Below are positions 27,696-37,732 of a stretch of 64,000 nt of DNA, one piece after another; position 1 is the first letter of the stretch; the number at the start of each line of letters is the position of its first letter. This stretch comes from Bizionia saleffrena (lineage in GTDB: Bacteria > Bacteroidota > Bacteroidia > Flavobacteriales > Flavobacteriaceae): the NCBI RefSeq assembly GCF_008086175.1, contig NZ_VSKM01000010.1, positions 62,001-126,000 of the forward strand, written 5' to 3'. The notes under the pieces were generated by a model that worked only from the letters and a program-made list of their open reading frames with translations, did not search any database and was not told where the DNA came from. The position numbers and the translations under genes are program-made.

Positions 27696-28067
27696 AACAC
27701 AAGTAAAGAACTAAAAAGAATTCGTCTCTGCTAGCGAATAGCATTAATTGTAATCGCATAATCGAAAAGTCGATTCCCTTTAAAAGGGAACACATTGGTG
27801 TTTATTTAAGGCAGTAAAGAAGACTGTGAGACATTAACTTACTTAAAAGCTATTGGCGGTTTATGTCCACCCTATCCTCCTTATCTGTTTCCTTTACACA
27901 AAAAACCGTCTGCCACTTTCATTCAATAGCACATTTTTTGTTTCGACAACACAATGGAGTCCGTATTTCTTATATTGCCCATCATTACTCTATTTACAAA
28001 CTTCGCAGAGCTATTCAATAAAGCTATTGATAAGTAATACTCACAAAAAGCAATCCGACAGTAAAAA
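27696..28067. other. Intergenic region, no gene recognised
   Basis: About 370 bases after the microsatellite. A near-palindrome CCCTTTAAAAGGG at 27777-27789 is the only structure seen. Short open frames here on both strands have no coding character. Confidence 0.5.
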
Positions 28068-28931
28068 ATGAACATCGTATTATTCCTAAACAAAGACCTT
28101 GAAGCCAACATCGTTTACAATCTATTAAAAAAAGAACTGTTAAACCATACGGTAAAAATCTACTATTCTGATACCGTCGGAAATCCGCTTAATAAACCCG
28201 CTGATTTATTACAGTTGGAGTATTTTGAAAAAGAGTATATTTATAATACCCTCCCAAAAATTCAAAAAGAACAGCCCCTCGAAACGGCTTTTGAGTTTTT
28301 TGATGCGGATTTTAAATCGTTTCCCATTGAAAAGTGTACGACAGTAAATTCTGCAGAATTCATCGCTAAAATAAAAGATTTCAATCCCGACCTCTTTATA
28401 TCAATCCGTTTTGGAAAGATCTTTAAAGATGAAATTATTCAAATCCCAAAAAAAGGAATTCTAAATCTACATTCAGCAATTTTACCCAACTACCGCGGGA
28501 TTATGGGAACCTTGCACGCCCTTAAAGAACAAAACAAAACCATTGGCTGTACACTGCACACCATTCCTAATAATGGCATTGACACCGGGGAAATAATAGA
28601 CATAGCGACGCTTAACGTGAATAAAGACAGATCTTTATTTTGGCATATCGTACAACTCTACCCTCTAGGAGCGGAATTAATTATTGCGGCTCTAAAAAAA
28701 ATGAAGAGCGATAGTCCAATCAAATCCCAAAAACAAAATCTTAACGAAGGACACTATTTTTCGGTTCCAACACAAAAAGATTTTGAGGACCTCAAAAACT
28801 TAGGAATGGAAATAATTTCTGAAAATGATTATATTGAGATACTAACCCACTTTATATTTAAAAACGCATCCACAACAGAAAAACAACACTTAAAAAAGGC
28901 ACTAAAAGATAGCAAACAAAATCACTTATAA
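28068..28931 (+). CDS. Formyltransferase-fold protein (Fmt/PurN-like)
   Basis: A 287-residue protein. The C-terminal half carries the formyltransferase active site: N133 and H135 in ILNLHSAILPNYRG and D172 in NGIDTGEII, the Asn-His-Asp triad of Fmt, PurN and sugar formyltransferases. The N-terminal 90 residues are unlike canonical Fmt and no second Fmt domain is present, so the acceptor is not initiator tRNA with any certainty; sugar or amine formylation is possible. It stands alone between two long intergenic regions. Confidence 0.72.
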   Translation: MNIVLFLNKDLEANIVYNLLKKELLNHTVKIYYSDTVGNPLNKPADLLQLEYFEKEYIYNTLPKIQKEQPLETAFEFFDADFKSFPIEKCTTVNSAEFIAKIKDFNPDLFISIRFGKIFKDEIIQIPKKGILNLHSAILPNYRGIMGTLHALKEQNKTIGCTLHTIPNNGIDTGEIIDIATLNVNKDRSLFWHIVQLYPLGAELIIAALKKMKSDSPIKSQKQNLNEGHYFSVPTQKDFEDLKNLGMEIISENDYIEILTHFIFKNASTTEKQHLKKALKDSKQNHL

Positions 28932-29455
28932 ATTGAAGATTAAACCTAGAACCTATGCGATTTTGAGATAGTTTGTGTCTGTAAGTTTTACCACAAAAAG
29001 GTCAAAATAGGAATTAATAGTAATAAAGCGACTTGTTATAAGCGATTTAGAGGCCAATGAAATCTTCGAAAATATACTATTAACGCACAACAAAAGGTAA
29101 GAAACTAAATAGAATTCAATCAGATAATTTTCAATCAAAACGAATAGAAAAATCAGAGGGCTTAAAAAGCACCGATCTATAAAGAGTTATAATTATTATA
29201 ATGGGTGTGCTTATTGATATCATTGACCATAATTGAAAGGCGCCATAAAAACACTCTCCTTTTTTGATATAATCTCACTTTTAGTGTTTTTATTAACAAT
29301 AATCAATAGTAACCCACATTTACAAACAGCTCTAAATAAACTTATTGCCAACAAAATAGAGCATAAACATTTTAAAACACACACTTATAAAACCTTCAAA
29401 TGCAACCTTGGTTATTAGGTCTATTCTTGGTATAATTTTTGAACACAACGCAAAT
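28932..29455. other. Intergenic region, no gene recognised
   Basis: About 520 AT-rich bases between the formyltransferase-like gene and the UvrA paralogue. A TTG-started hydrophobic frame at 29233-29418 exists but lacks a ribosome-binding site and has low-complexity composition. No RNA structure recognised. Confidence 0.5.
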
Positions 29456-31999
29456 ATGAAACAACTGAATGAAATTAAGACACCAAAAGAAGGCTTCGTT
29501 ACTGTACGTGGCGCACGACAAAATAACCTTAAAGATGTCAGTCTAGAAATACCCCGCGATGCTTTGGTAGTATTTACAGGGGTTTCTGGGTCGGGGAAAT
29601 CCTCTCTCGCTTTTGGCACCCTATATGCCGAAGCGCAACGAAGATATCTAGAATCTGTGTCACCTTATGCACGCCGCCTTTTTCATCAAATGCCCATTCC
29701 GGAAGTCGATGAGATCGAAGGGTTGCCGCCAGCGGTTGCCTTACAGCAACACCGAAGTTCAGGAACAACCCGATCCTCGGTGGGCTCTGTAACCACATTG
29801 TCGAACTTGTTGCGCATGTTGTATTCCCGAGCTGGCGATTATCCAAAAGGACAATCTATTTTGTATGCCGATTCATTCTCAACGAACACTATAGAAGGCG
29901 CTTGCACTGAATGCCACGGATTGGGTAGAGTGCACCAAGTTACAGAAAAAAGTATGGTTCCCGATGACACCCTAACCATTCGGGAAAAAGCTATCGCTGC
30001 ATGGCCTAAGGCGTGGCAAGGTCAAAACTTTCGCAATATTTTAACTACTCTAGGCTACGATATTGATTGTCCGTGGAAAGATCTTCCAAAAAAAGAGCGC
30101 GACTGGATCTTATTCACTAACGAAAAACCACAAGTACCAGTATACCCTGGACTCGATAGAGACGCGGTACAGCTTGCCATTAAACAAAATAAGGAACCTA
30201 GTTATATGGGGACTTTCACGGGCGTAAAAAACTATGTGCTCCATACTTTTGCTAGTACGCAAAGTCCTTTAATGAAAAAGCGTGTATCGCAATACATGCT
30301 TAGTAGCGAATGCCCTAGTTGCAACGGTAAACGCCTACGTCGCGAATCACTTTCCGTGACTTTTGCCGGTTATGATATTGCCGACATTTCGCGGCTCCCG
30401 CTTAAAATGTTGCTAACTATTTTCACACCTTATGGTGATGGCACGGCGCCCGGTTTAGCTAAATTTAGCGAAAAACACCAAGAGAAAGCAATGGTAGCAC
30501 GACGCATTGCCGAAGATTTAGTGGCAAGAGTTGCCGTTTTATTGGAATTAGGACTGGGTTATTTATCTTTAGAGCGCAGTACCCCTACCCTTTCTCCGGG
30601 CGAACATCAGCGTTTAAGACTAGCAACCCAAGTGCGTAGTAATTTATTTGGAGTGGTGTATGTATTAGATGAGCCTTCTGCAGGACTCCATCCCGCAGAT
30701 ACCGAAGCTTTACTAAAAACGTTAGACAGATTGAAAGCCTGCGGTAATTCGCTTTTTGTTGTCGAGCATGAGTTGGATGTTATTCGCCATGCCGACTGGA
30801 TAGTAGACGTAGGTCCCGATGCTGGTAATGGTGGTGGAGACATTTTGTACAGTGGTCCACCGGCCGGTTTAGAAAATAGTCCGCGATCTAAAACCAGGCA
30901 ACATCTTTTTAACACCCTCCCTTTCAAAAAGTCCACACCCCGAAAACCTTCTGGATGGTTGGCATTAAGTGGGGTGACAAGAAATAATTTAGTAGACCTA
31001 GAAGCGTCCTTTCCTTTAGGTGTATTAACGAGTGTTACGGGCGTGTCTGGCTCCGGTAAAAGCAGTTTGGTTAGCCAAGTATTGGTAGAATTAATGTCGT
31101 CCCAATTAGGAAAAAATATTGCTCCGGAGGAAGAGGAAGCAGAAGACGACTTGCAACAGGACGTTGTAGCGACTCTGGGTGGCGAAATTACTGCAGGTTC
31201 AGAAAGTATAAAGCGTATGGTTGTGGTCAATCAGAAACCAATTGGTAGAACACCGCGATCAAACCTTGCGACCTACACCGGCTTATTTGATGTGGTGCGA
31301 AAATTATTTGCAACAACAAAATTAGCTAAATCCCGAAATTATACGGCCGGTCGCTTTTCTTTTAATGTAGGAAAGGGTAGATGTTCCAATTGTGAGGGGG
31401 AAGGTTTTGTTATGGTCGAATTGTTATTTCTACCAAGTGTCTATGCGCCCTGCTCTGTTTGTGGCGGCACACGGTATAATCCCGAAACTTTAGAAGTGAC
31501 ATATCACGACAAAAATATTGCCCAAGTTCTTAGTATGACCGTAAATGAAGCTACTAATTTTTTTGAGAAAGAAGACCGCGTAAGCCGTCCTCTTAAAGTA
31601 TTGCAAGAAGTTGGTTTGGGTTATTTACGTTTAGGCCAGCCGGCAACGGAGCTTTCCGGTGGAGAAGCACAGCGAATAAAGCTTGCAAAAGAACTCCAGC
31701 GACTAAGTCGTGGCAATACACTTTATATTTTAGACGAGCCAACTACCGGCTTGCATCCTACCGATGTAGAAAAATTACAACTTCAACTTGCCAAATTAGT
31801 CGATGCCGGCAATACCGTAATTGTAGTAGAGCACGATATGCAGATAGTAGCAGGAAGCGATTGGGTTATCGACATTGGCCCTGGAGCCGGAGAAGACGGT
31901 GGAAAAGTGATCGCGGAAGGAACGCCAGAAAAAGTTGCTAAAAATAAACACAGTAAAACAGCTGTTTATTTAGAGAGAACATTAAACGGGCAGCATTAA
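29456..31999 (+). CDS. UvrA paralogue, short class (UvrA2-like) ABC ATPase
   Basis: An 847-residue protein starting at ATG 29456; 16 more codons upstream are open but unlike the family. Two ABC domains: [22 protein letters not shown] near residue 42, with [20 protein letters not shown], and [17 protein letters not shown], with [16 protein letters not shown] and [11 protein letters not shown]. Zinc pairs CTECHG, CPSCNG, CSNCEG and CSVCGG are kept. It is about 100 residues shorter than true UvrA, as in class II UvrA proteins linked to drug or DNA-damage tolerance. No uvrB or uvrC is near. Confidence 0.85.
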   Translation: MKQLNEIKTPKEGFVTVRGARQNNLKDVSLEIPRDALVVFTGVSGSGKSSLAFGTLYAEAQRRYLESVSPYARRLFHQMPIPEVDEIEGLPPAVALQQHRSSGTTRSSVGSVTTLSNLLRMLYSRAGDYPKGQSILYADSFSTNTIEGACTECHGLGRVHQVTEKSMVPDDTLTIREKAIAAWPKAWQGQNFRNILTTLGYDIDCPWKDLPKKERDWILFTNEKPQVPVYPGLDRDAVQLAIKQNKEPSYMGTFTGVKNYVLHTFASTQSPLMKKRVSQYMLSSECPSCNGKRLRRESLSVTFAGYDIADISRLPLKMLLTIFTPYGDGTAPGLAKFSEKHQEKAMVARRIAEDLVARVAVLLELGLGYLSLERSTPTLSPGEHQRLRLATQVRSNLFGVVYVLDEPSAGLHPADTEALLKTLDRLKACGNSLFVVEHELDVIRHADWIVDVGPDAGNGGGDILYSGPPAGLENSPRSKTRQHLFNTLPFKKSTPRKPSGWLALSGVTRNNLVDLEASFPLGVLTSVTGVSGSGKSSLVSQVLVELMSSQLGKNIAPEEEEAEDDLQQDVVATLGGEITAGSESIKRMVVVNQKPIGRTPRSNLATYTGLFDVVRKLFATTKLAKSRNYTAGRFSFNVGKGRCSNCEGEGFVMVELLFLPSVYAPCSVCGGTRYNPETLEVTYHDKNIAQVLSMTVNEATNFFEKEDRVSRPLKVLQEVGLGYLRLGQPATELSGGEAQRIKLAKELQRLSRGNTLYILDEPTTGLHPTDVEKLQLQLAKLVDAGNTVIVVEHDMQIVAGSDWVIDIGPGAGEDGGKVIAEGTPEKVAKNKHSKTAVYLERTLNGQH

Positions 32000-32091
32000 G
32001 AGGTAAATAGGTTTACTATTTAAGGAACTGTCCCTACCCCATCAGTGCGCAACAAAAATTATAAAAGCGATCCTAATTCGCAAGCTTAAAA

Positions 32092-32120
32092 AACAGGTTC
32101 TACTTTAGAGCCTGTTTTCA
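32092..32120 (+). terminator. Strong terminator after UvrA2 gene
   Basis: An 11-bp stem AACAGGTTCTA / TAGAGCCTGTT (one G-T pair) with a three-base loop is followed by a T-rich tract. It separates the UvrA2 gene from the cassette region. Confidence 0.85.
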
Positions 32121-32221
32121 TTTTATAGTGCATACATATACAGTCTTTAATACATTTTTAATACGAACAAGCCTTTAATAATAAAATCAGCATGCTTCAT
32201 TACCTCCCCTACTTTCTACCC

Positions 32222-32315
32222 CTTTTTTTTTACAGAATAATCGCGCCTTTACGGTTTCCCTCAATAAAAGACAAAAGGGATGACTTACATTGAGCCCGCT
32301 ATTAAGTACTAATCT
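32222..32315 (+). repeat. Cassette-region repeat, central module, copy A
   Basis: About 94 bases nearly identical to 33653-33746: a T-run, ACAGAATAATC, TTTACGGTTTCCCTCAATAA, AAGACAAAAGGGAT, ACTTACATTGAG and CGCTA(T/C)TAAGTA. It lies 155 bases before the 131-residue gene. Confidence 0.85.
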
Positions 32316-32469
32316 TCGAACCTGCATTGTGTTTTTGATGGTATTTCTTTATAGTTAATAATAACACTACTACAGCCGGCAAAACTATTTAAGGGATTGT
32401 TTTGTATGGTGATGAGTAGATAGGCTGTTACCAGACAAAATAAAAATTTATATACTAAAATTTAAGACA

Positions 32470-32865
32470 ATGAAAAGATTACTTTTTTTACTTATTGTGT
32501 TTTTACCATTTTTAAGTAGCGCACAAGCACATTTAGGAACAACTGAAAAAGAGATTAGGGATTTACATTCTGAGAAAACTTTTAAGGTTGAATATAACGA
32601 TGATGGAGAAAAGTACATTAGCACATTTATGATTTATGGAACTTTTATATACTATTTTGATAAGAAAACAAAACTTTCTAATTTTTGTATGCAAATAGTT
32701 GACGAAATGCCATACTTAAATGGACAGGTAGAAACTTATAATAGAAAGTATGTTATTGTATCAGATACAGAATGGAAAGCATATCTTAAAGGAGGAAATA
32801 TTTTAAAGATTAATCTAACTTATAATGACGAGAATAAATTTTATATTTTTCATTATAATGAATAA
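32470..32865 (+). CDS. Small secreted protein of unknown function
   Basis: A 131-residue protein with a clear signal peptide (LLFLLIVFLPFLSSAQA). The mature part has alternating strands (FKVEYNDDGEKYISTFMIYGTFIYYFD) with conserved-looking Tyr and Lys residues, as in small exported proteins of flavobacteria. No domain is recognised. It is the first gene of the repeat-separated accessory region. Confidence 0.55.
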   Translation: MKRLLFLLIVFLPFLSSAQAHLGTTEKEIRDLHSEKTFKVEYNDDGEKYISTFMIYGTFIYYFDKKTKLSNFCMQIVDEMPYLNGQVETYNRKYVIVSDTEWKAYLKGGNILKINLTYNDENKFYIFHYNE

Positions 32866-32996
32866 ATCTTAAAAGAAAACTCGAACAAAGAACACTACAG
32901 AGTATTAAACACTACTAAACGTCAACTATCACAAATGCTCTCGAGAATATAAACAGCTGTATTTACAATCTGTAATCACTAATAATGAATTAAAAT

Positions 32997-33287
32997 ATGA
33001 AAACAATCCTTTTAATTTGTTCAGGACTTTTACTTTTAAGTATAGCTAATTTACCGATTGGCTATTATACCTTTTTAAGGATAATTGTTACTATTGGTGC
33101 TGTTACAATTATTGTAAAAGAATATCAAGGAGAGCTGAATTTTTGGTTAATCGTTTTTGGATTAATTGCTATCCTTTTCAATCCTATTATTCCCGTTTAT
33201 TTCAATAATAAATCAGTGTGGGTACCGATAGACATAATAGTGGCCATTTTATTTGGTATTAAATCATTAACATTAAAACGTAAATAA
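32997..33287 (+). CDS. DUF6804-like small membrane protein
   Basis: A 96-residue protein with four hydrophobic helices. The pattern SIANLPIGYYTFLRIIVTIGAV, then FWLIVFGLIAILFNPIIPVYF and IDIIVAILFGI matches small membrane proteins grouped as DUF6804. Function unknown. The next gene starts one base after its stop, so the two are co-translated. Confidence 0.65.
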   Translation: MKTILLICSGLLLLSIANLPIGYYTFLRIIVTIGAVTIIVKEYQGELNFWLIVFGLIAILFNPIIPVYFNNKSVWVPIDIIVAILFGIKSLTLKRK

Positions 33288-33288
33288 T

Positions 33289-33534
33289 ATGAAAGCAATT
33301 TTCGGATCTTTATACAGTGTATTTGCTATTACGGCAATTATAACCCACATATGGACAGTAATAATAGCCTTTACCGAAGGCGGTTTTATAAGTGGCCTAA
33401 TTTCGTTATTTCTGCCATTCCTGGCTGAACTTTATTGGATGTTTAAAATGTTTGGAGAAAATGATACGTATGCCTATATAGCACTTGCTCATTTAATATT
33501 AGCTATACCATTTTCAGTATTTGGACGTAACTAA
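33289..33534 (+). CDS. Small membrane protein of unknown function
   Basis: An 81-residue protein with two or three hydrophobic segments (LYSVFAITAIITHIWTVIIAF, GLISLFLPFLAELYWMFKMF, LAHLILAIPFSVF). It starts one base after the DUF6804-like gene and probably works with it. No family recognised. Confidence 0.6.
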   Translation: MKAIFGSLYSVFAITAIITHIWTVIIAFTEGGFISGLISLFLPFLAELYWMFKMFGENDTYAYIALAHLILAIPFSVFGRN

Positions 33535-33652
33535 AGAAAAGCAAATGATTACGTTTTACCTGTATTTTAGTCTGCTTTTTTTACTCAAGTAATTAAATGA
33601 CGTTTCTAATAGTTTAGTCTAAATATTCCACTCAAAACAAAATTATCTTTTC

Positions 33653-33746
33653 TTTTTTTACAGAATAATCTCGCGTTTACGGTTTCCCTCAATAAAAGAC
33701 AAAAGGGATAACTTACATTGAGCTCGCTACTAAGTAATGGTCTTAC
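33653..33746 (+). repeat. Cassette-region repeat, central module, copy B
   Basis: Nearly identical over about 94 bases to the copy at 32222-32315, differing at roughly ten positions. It lies 72 bases before the HsdR-N-type gene at 33818, the same kind of position relative to the next + strand gene as copy A. Confidence 0.85.
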
Positions 33747-33817
33747 AATACCTTTCGTATGCTGTAGATATTTCTTGGTAGCCCTTTTAAAAGCAACAAT
33801 TAAACTAAACGTGAAAT

Positions 33818-34873
33818 ATGGAATTATATAACCAGCTAAAAGCACTTGCTGACAAAGTTGAACAGCTAAAAGACCAAATAGAAACAGAGGAAAGCACAAA
33901 ACACGCTTTCACTTTACCTTTCATAAATATTTTAGGCTATGATGCTTTTAATCCCACAGAAGTCGTCCCTGAATTCACAGCCGATTTAGGACTTAAAAAA
34001 GGAGAGAAAGTAGATTATGCCATCTTTCAAAATGGTGACCCCATACTAATTGTAGAATGTAAAAACTGGAAACAAGACTTAGATGTCCATAATTCACAAT
34101 TATTCAGATATTTTCACGTCACAAAAACCAGATTTGCATTGCTTACAAATGGAATTATTTATCGCTTTTATACCGATCTCGATGAAACCAACAAAATGGA
34201 TGAAAAACCATTTTTAGAATTTGATATAACAAACCTAAAAGAAAGCACCGCTAAAGAAATTGAAAAGTTCCACAAGTCGAAATTCGATGTTTCTAAAATA
34301 GTCGACAATGCCAGTCATTTAAAATATACCAGAGAAATTAAAAGCCTTATAGACCAAGAATTACAAACACCCTCACAAGAATTTGTGCGTTTATTTGCGC
34401 ACAGAGCTTACAGTGGCAGACTAACGGCTACTGTGTTAGATGAGTTTAAAGACATAGTGAGTAAGGCATTTGCACAGTTAATTAGCGAAAAAGTGAGTGA
34501 TCGCTTAAATTCTGCTTTAAATAAAGAGGTAGAACAACAAAAAATAGAGGAAGTGGTCGTAGACGAACCAAAAAGCAAAATCGAAACTACCGAAGAAGAA
34601 ATTGAAGCCTACCAAATTGTCGTGGCAATTCTTAGACGTAAATTAACAAAAGACAGAGTTATTCACCGAGACACACAATCGTATTTTGGTATTCTGCTGG
34701 ACGATAATAATAGAAAACCGATTTGCCGCCTACACCTAAACGGAGGTAATAAATACATTAGTATTTTCGACGATAATAAAAAAGAAATTAAAGAGCCTAT
34801 TGAAAGCATCGATGATATCTATAACTACGAAAAACAATTATTAAACACCGTAGAAAATTACGTTACAGAATAA
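33818..34873 (+). CDS. Lone HsdR N-terminal (PD-D/ExK nuclease-like) protein
   Basis: A 351-residue protein. Residues 1-150 match the nuclease domain found at the start of type I restriction HsdR subunits: KVDYAIF (D67), then IVECKNW with E80 and K82, the D...ExK core. The middle is helical and basic; a C-terminal beta-rich domain (DRVIHRDTQSYFGILLDDNNRKPICRLHLN) resembles one often attached to such stand-alone nucleases. No helicase motor is present, so it is not a truncated HsdR. It may be a stand-alone defence nuclease, but that is inference from family and location. Confidence 0.75.
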   Translation: MELYNQLKALADKVEQLKDQIETEESTKHAFTLPFINILGYDAFNPTEVVPEFTADLGLKKGEKVDYAIFQNGDPILIVECKNWKQDLDVHNSQLFRYFHVTKTRFALLTNGIIYRFYTDLDETNKMDEKPFLEFDITNLKESTAKEIEKFHKSKFDVSKIVDNASHLKYTREIKSLIDQELQTPSQEFVRLFAHRAYSGRLTATVLDEFKDIVSKAFAQLISEKVSDRLNSALNKEVEQQKIEEVVVDEPKSKIETTEEEIEAYQIVVAILRRKLTKDRVIHRDTQSYFGILLDDNNRKPICRLHLNGGNKYISIFDDNKKEIKEPIESIDDIYNYEKQLLNTVENYVTE

Positions 34874-35019
34874 TAAAATCATTGAGAGAAGTGTATTGAG
34901 GCAGTATCTAGCCAGGGAAAATAATTTTAAGAGCTACCCGGCCTTTTAGACAAGTCTGTTAAAAAAACGCTGTTATTACATCTTAACAAACGGGTTATAA
35001 AGATAAGTGCACAGTTGTT

Positions 35020-35142
35020 CTTTTTTTTAAGACCACATTCACATTTACGATTTTTTACAATAATAAAGAATAAGTAGTGTCTATATTGCAAACGCTAATA
35101 AGTAATAAAATTAACCACCAACGTTGATACCGCTTACTAAGC
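35020..35142 (+). repeat. Cassette-region repeat, copy C
   Basis: Starts TTTTTTTTAAGACCACATTC, continues through a TTTACGATTTTTTACAAT box and GTGTCTATATTGCAAACGC, and ends in TACCGCTTACTAAGCC. It matches the central module of the copies at 37501, 38648 and 41050 closely and the A/B copies more loosely. It lies 66 bases before a broken barrel gene. Confidence 0.85.
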
Positions 35143-35207
35143 CAAATAACAGTTAATAGTAAATAATTTAACTCAGTTGGCAGTAATATCCCAAAACGAA
35201 CAACAAA

Positions 35208-35781
35208 TGAAAATCATTTATCTTTTTATAGCTTTATTTATTTCCACTAATCTTTACTCTCAAATAAGAGAAAACAGACAATCGAATTAACTGGTAAAAT
35301 TGGAAAATCTAGCTTTCGATATTATGTATCTGGACATCCATCTAGTTCTTTAAACTCTATAAACTTCGGTATTAATGGAGATTATTATTTGAATAAAACT
35401 TGGAGCATCCAAACAGGATTGTTATATCAAAAAATGGGAGGAACGACATATAATAGTGAGTTCAAAATAGATTATGTAAATATACCTTTTAATATGAATT
35501 GGCATTTTGGAAAAACAAAAAAATGGAATTTGAATTTTGGAATTATACAAAGCTTTAGAACTAATAATTCTATGGCTCAAAATATATTAGGAGCAACAAT
35601 AAAAAATACACAAACAGCAATAAATTTAGGTCTTGGTTATAGAATTAAGATAAATAATACAATTGGAATTTTATTAGACTATCAGTTTCTATCTGGAATG
35701 AATAATGTTGACAAAGATGAAATTTACTCAATTAAAAACAAGGGTGGAAATATAAATTTAGGAACTATAATAAAAATATAA
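35208..35781 (+). pseudogene. Outer-membrane beta-barrel gene broken by a frameshift
   Basis: ATG at 35208 opens a good signal peptide (MKIIYLFIALFISTNLYSQ), but the frame stops at 35289. The next frame carries the rest without a break from about 35270 to the stop at 35781: TIELTGKIGKSSFRYYVSG, NINLGTIIKI and barrel-like strands (WSIQTGLLYQKMGG, NLNFGIIQSF, AINLGLGYRIKI). A one-base change near the AAAA run at about 35270 would join them into a barrel of about 190 residues. Either the gene is dead, is phase-variable, or the base is a sequencing error. Confidence 0.7.
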
Positions 35782-35804
35782 CAAATAAAATACGATTTGC
35801 CAAT

Positions 35805-35855
35805 TCAGTACCCAACAAACAACCCTATAATTGCCGGTGCGCCTCTCACACCACC
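35805..35855 (+). repeat. Left module remnant of the cassette-region repeat
   Basis: CAGTACCCAACAAACAACCC, then TATAATTGCCGGTGCGCC, matches the start of the full-length copies (AAGTACCCACCTAACAACCC then ATAATTGCCAGTGCACC), placed 24 bases after the barrel stop. In the other copies this module also follows a gene's stop codon. Confidence 0.7.
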
Positions 35856-36197
35856 ATAAAAACCAATCTCGTATAACGGTTCAACAGTCATCTCAATAAT
35901 TACTCATTACACCAACTCGTAACTTAACAAATCTCCCTAGGCAATAACACCTTCTCTCACGCAATCCCTGCCGTATCTACCTCTTACCCTTTTGCTACGC
36001 TTTGGGCGTTGCAATGGTACTATTTACCCTAATAAACACAACGCTTATACAGTTTCTGCGTGGTCTATCCTGTGCGGAGTCAAAGGCGTCAATACCCAAT
36101 CTTGTAATCTCGCTTTCTCAAAATAGTACTTAACAGTTACCAGCCTTACAACTAACTACTGCTTCTAGACGTTACCCCAGCGCATAAGAGACGTAAC

Positions 36198-36252
36198 CCT
36201 CTAGATTAATTATTTACTGTGCAGTAAGTAAAAAACGCCCGTACTAGGCACA
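36198..36252 (+). repeat. Second repeat motif, copy 1
   Basis: CCCTCTAG, then TTATTTACT, TGCAGTAAGT and an AAAAA run before a GCC. It resembles 37972-38035 in the same order (CCCTCTAGCTTATTT, TTGCTGTAAGTTAAAAAGGCC). Confidence 0.5.
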
Positions 36253-36260
36253 CTATATAC

Positions 36261-36306
36261 AAAAGCAATAGCAGTTTAGATACTAACGCAAACTGCTATT
36301 GCTTTT
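36261..36306. terminator. Perfect 17-bp hairpin, bidirectional terminator
   Basis: AAAAGCAATAGCAGTTT (36261-36277) is exactly complementary to AAACTGCTATTGCTTTT (36290-36306), with a 12-base loop. A- and T-runs on both sides make it a terminator on either strand. It isolates the two genes that follow from upstream transcription. Confidence 0.85.
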
Positions 36307-36413
36307 AATTAAGTATATTACAATCCAGTAGTTAGTATGCCTTAATAAGCCACAGCTCTTATATATAAACGGGACCTACAATCGCAACAAAATAAAAACA
36401 CCATTGCATAGTT

Positions 36414-36785
36414 ATGAATGACATATACGTAAGCACAGCATTAATTAGTCTCTTAATTTGCCATTTAGCAGCCATTATTATCGGGTATCAAATGCACAAA
36501 CAAACGTTAATAATGTCGTATTTAAATATGGGTATTGCTATAGGAGCCTTTGTTTTTTGGGCCATCACTAGCCTGAATATAAAACAACATAATTTTCAAT
36601 TTATAGAACTATTAGCACTATTTATAGAAGCTTGTATTTTAATATTCGCTTTTGTCTCCATTATAGGCTTTCATAATAAAACCGCTGTAAAAGTCATAAA
36701 TTTTATTGGCTTCGGTATTCATTTATTAGTGACAACAGGAATGCTTATTTATATGTTAACATTTAAATTTAACAGACTTTTTTAA
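36414..36785 (+). CDS. Small four-helix membrane protein
   Basis: A 123-residue protein made almost wholly of four hydrophobic helices (ALISLLICHLAAIIIGYQM, MGIAIGAFVFWAITSL, LLALFIEACILIFAFVSIIGF, FIGFGIHLLVTTGMLIYML). No family recognised. It precedes a secreted protein gene by 19 bases and probably shares its transcript. Confidence 0.65.
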   Translation: MNDIYVSTALISLLICHLAAIIIGYQMHKQTLIMSYLNMGIAIGAFVFWAITSLNIKQHNFQFIELLALFIEACILIFAFVSIIGFHNKTAVKVINFIGFGIHLLVTTGMLIYMLTFKFNRLF

Positions 36786-36804
36786 CAGTAAATCACACCT
36801 AAAA

Positions 36805-37485
36805 ATGACGCTTTTTAAAACCAAACTATTGCTTATACTATTGGTAGGTATGCAATGTACAGGATATGCACAATCAGAAAATAATAAGGGAGATAGTGCT
36901 ATTATAATACCCCTAAAAATAGGCAAAAATCCTAGCACGCCATTTAATAACATAATCATAGAACCTGTTAATTTATATATACAATCAAAACCAATAAACA
37001 ATAACTCACCACAGATACAACTAGAATTAAACGTAGTAGAAAACAATAGTAAATACACTACTTTTCTTTGGTGCTATAAGGCGTCTAATAATAGCGAAAA
37101 AGCAAACTATCCAAAAGCTTATAAAAACTATTCTTTTGATTTAAAAATTAATAAAGAAGACGTTGCATTAGTTGTTAAAAAATTAGACTTTAAAAAACCA
37201 ATGTTTATCAATTTAGGCCAAATAGCCATTATTGGCACCCTTAAAATTCTCTTTCTAGAGTGTATTGGAGAATGGTCAGAGGATATAAAAGGAAATCATA
37301 CAGATGCCTTTAATACCTATAATATTGCGTTATCAGAAGAAGAAGAACACAAAACCGTGTCGTTTACGCCACTAAATACCACTGTAGAAAAAGAACTAAC
37401 GATACAATGGAAGAATTATAAAATTTTAATTTTAGAAGCTTCCGATAAAACAGTAAAGTTAATGGTGTTTAAAAACGATTCTTAA
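36805..37485 (+). CDS. Secreted protein of unknown function
   Basis: A 226-residue protein with a signal peptide (LLLILLVGMQCTGYAQS). The Cys lies before GYAQ and not in a lipobox. The mature part is beta-rich and hydrophilic (IIEPVNLYIQSKPINNNSPQIQLELNVV, LTIQWKNYKILILEASDKTVKLMVF), which suggests a periplasmic or surface protein. No domain recognised. It follows the membrane protein gene by 19 bases. Confidence 0.55.
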   Translation: MTLFKTKLLLILLVGMQCTGYAQSENNKGDSAIIIPLKIGKNPSTPFNNIIIEPVNLYIQSKPINNNSPQIQLELNVVENNSKYTTFLWCYKASNNSEKANYPKAYKNYSFDLKINKEDVALVVKKLDFKKPMFINLGQIAIIGTLKILFLECIGEWSEDIKGNHTDAFNTYNIALSEEEEHKTVSFTPLNTTVEKELTIQWKNYKILILEASDKTVKLMVFKNDS

Positions 37486-37500
37486 AAAAAATAACTAATG

Positions 37501-37732
37501 CCAATCCGGCACACCCCGCACCATCCAGTAATTGCCAACACACCGCACAACTAACACCTAAACCCTTTTTTAATAAACATTCACATTTACGGTTTCCCGC
37601 AACATAACATAAAAAGTAGTGTCTATATTGCAAACGCTATTAAGTAATAAAATTAATAACCAACACTTATACCGCTGTAGGCGCTATTAAGGTGTTCAAT
37701 AGTAACTAATATAACAACGTTACCTGTAATGC
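37501..37732 (+). repeat. Cassette-region repeat, near full-length copy D
   Basis: It begins 15 bases after a stop with CCAATCCGGCACACCCCGC and runs through CAGTAATTGCC, TTCACATTTACGGTTTCCCG, GTGTCTATATTGCAAACGC and CTATTAAGGTGTTCAATAG to ATAACAACGTTACCTGTAATG. About 150 bases from the TTTACGGTTT box on are nearly identical to copy E (38648-38905). Confidence 0.9.

Larger units (their letters stand above)
32000..32469. other. Intergenic region opening the accessory cassette region
   Basis: A 470-base gap holding the UvrA2 terminator (32092-32120), the first clear copy of the cassette-region repeat (32222-32315) and about 150 bases of leader to the next gene. From here the neighbouring genes are small and mostly unrecognised. 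Confidence 0.6.
35782..36413. other. Long intergenic region with repeat remnants
   Basis: A 632-base gap with no gene. It contains a left-module remnant of the cassette repeat (35805-35855), a shared motif (36198-36252) and a perfect 17-bp hairpin (36261-36306). The stretch 35860-36200 is C-rich on the + strand relative to its neighbours and shows no coding frame; it may be decayed genes. Confidence 0.6.

Noticed and set aside
27853-28111. Two short overlapping frames before the formyltransferase gene
   Set aside because: Low-complexity, no start signals and they overlap on opposite strands.
29233-29418. Hydrophobic 61-residue frame before the UvrA paralogue
   Set aside because: It has a TTG start, no ribosome-binding site and low-complexity composition.
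33818-34873. Truncated hsdR
   Set aside because: It has its own distinct C-terminal domain and a normal stop, and no helicase remnants follow.
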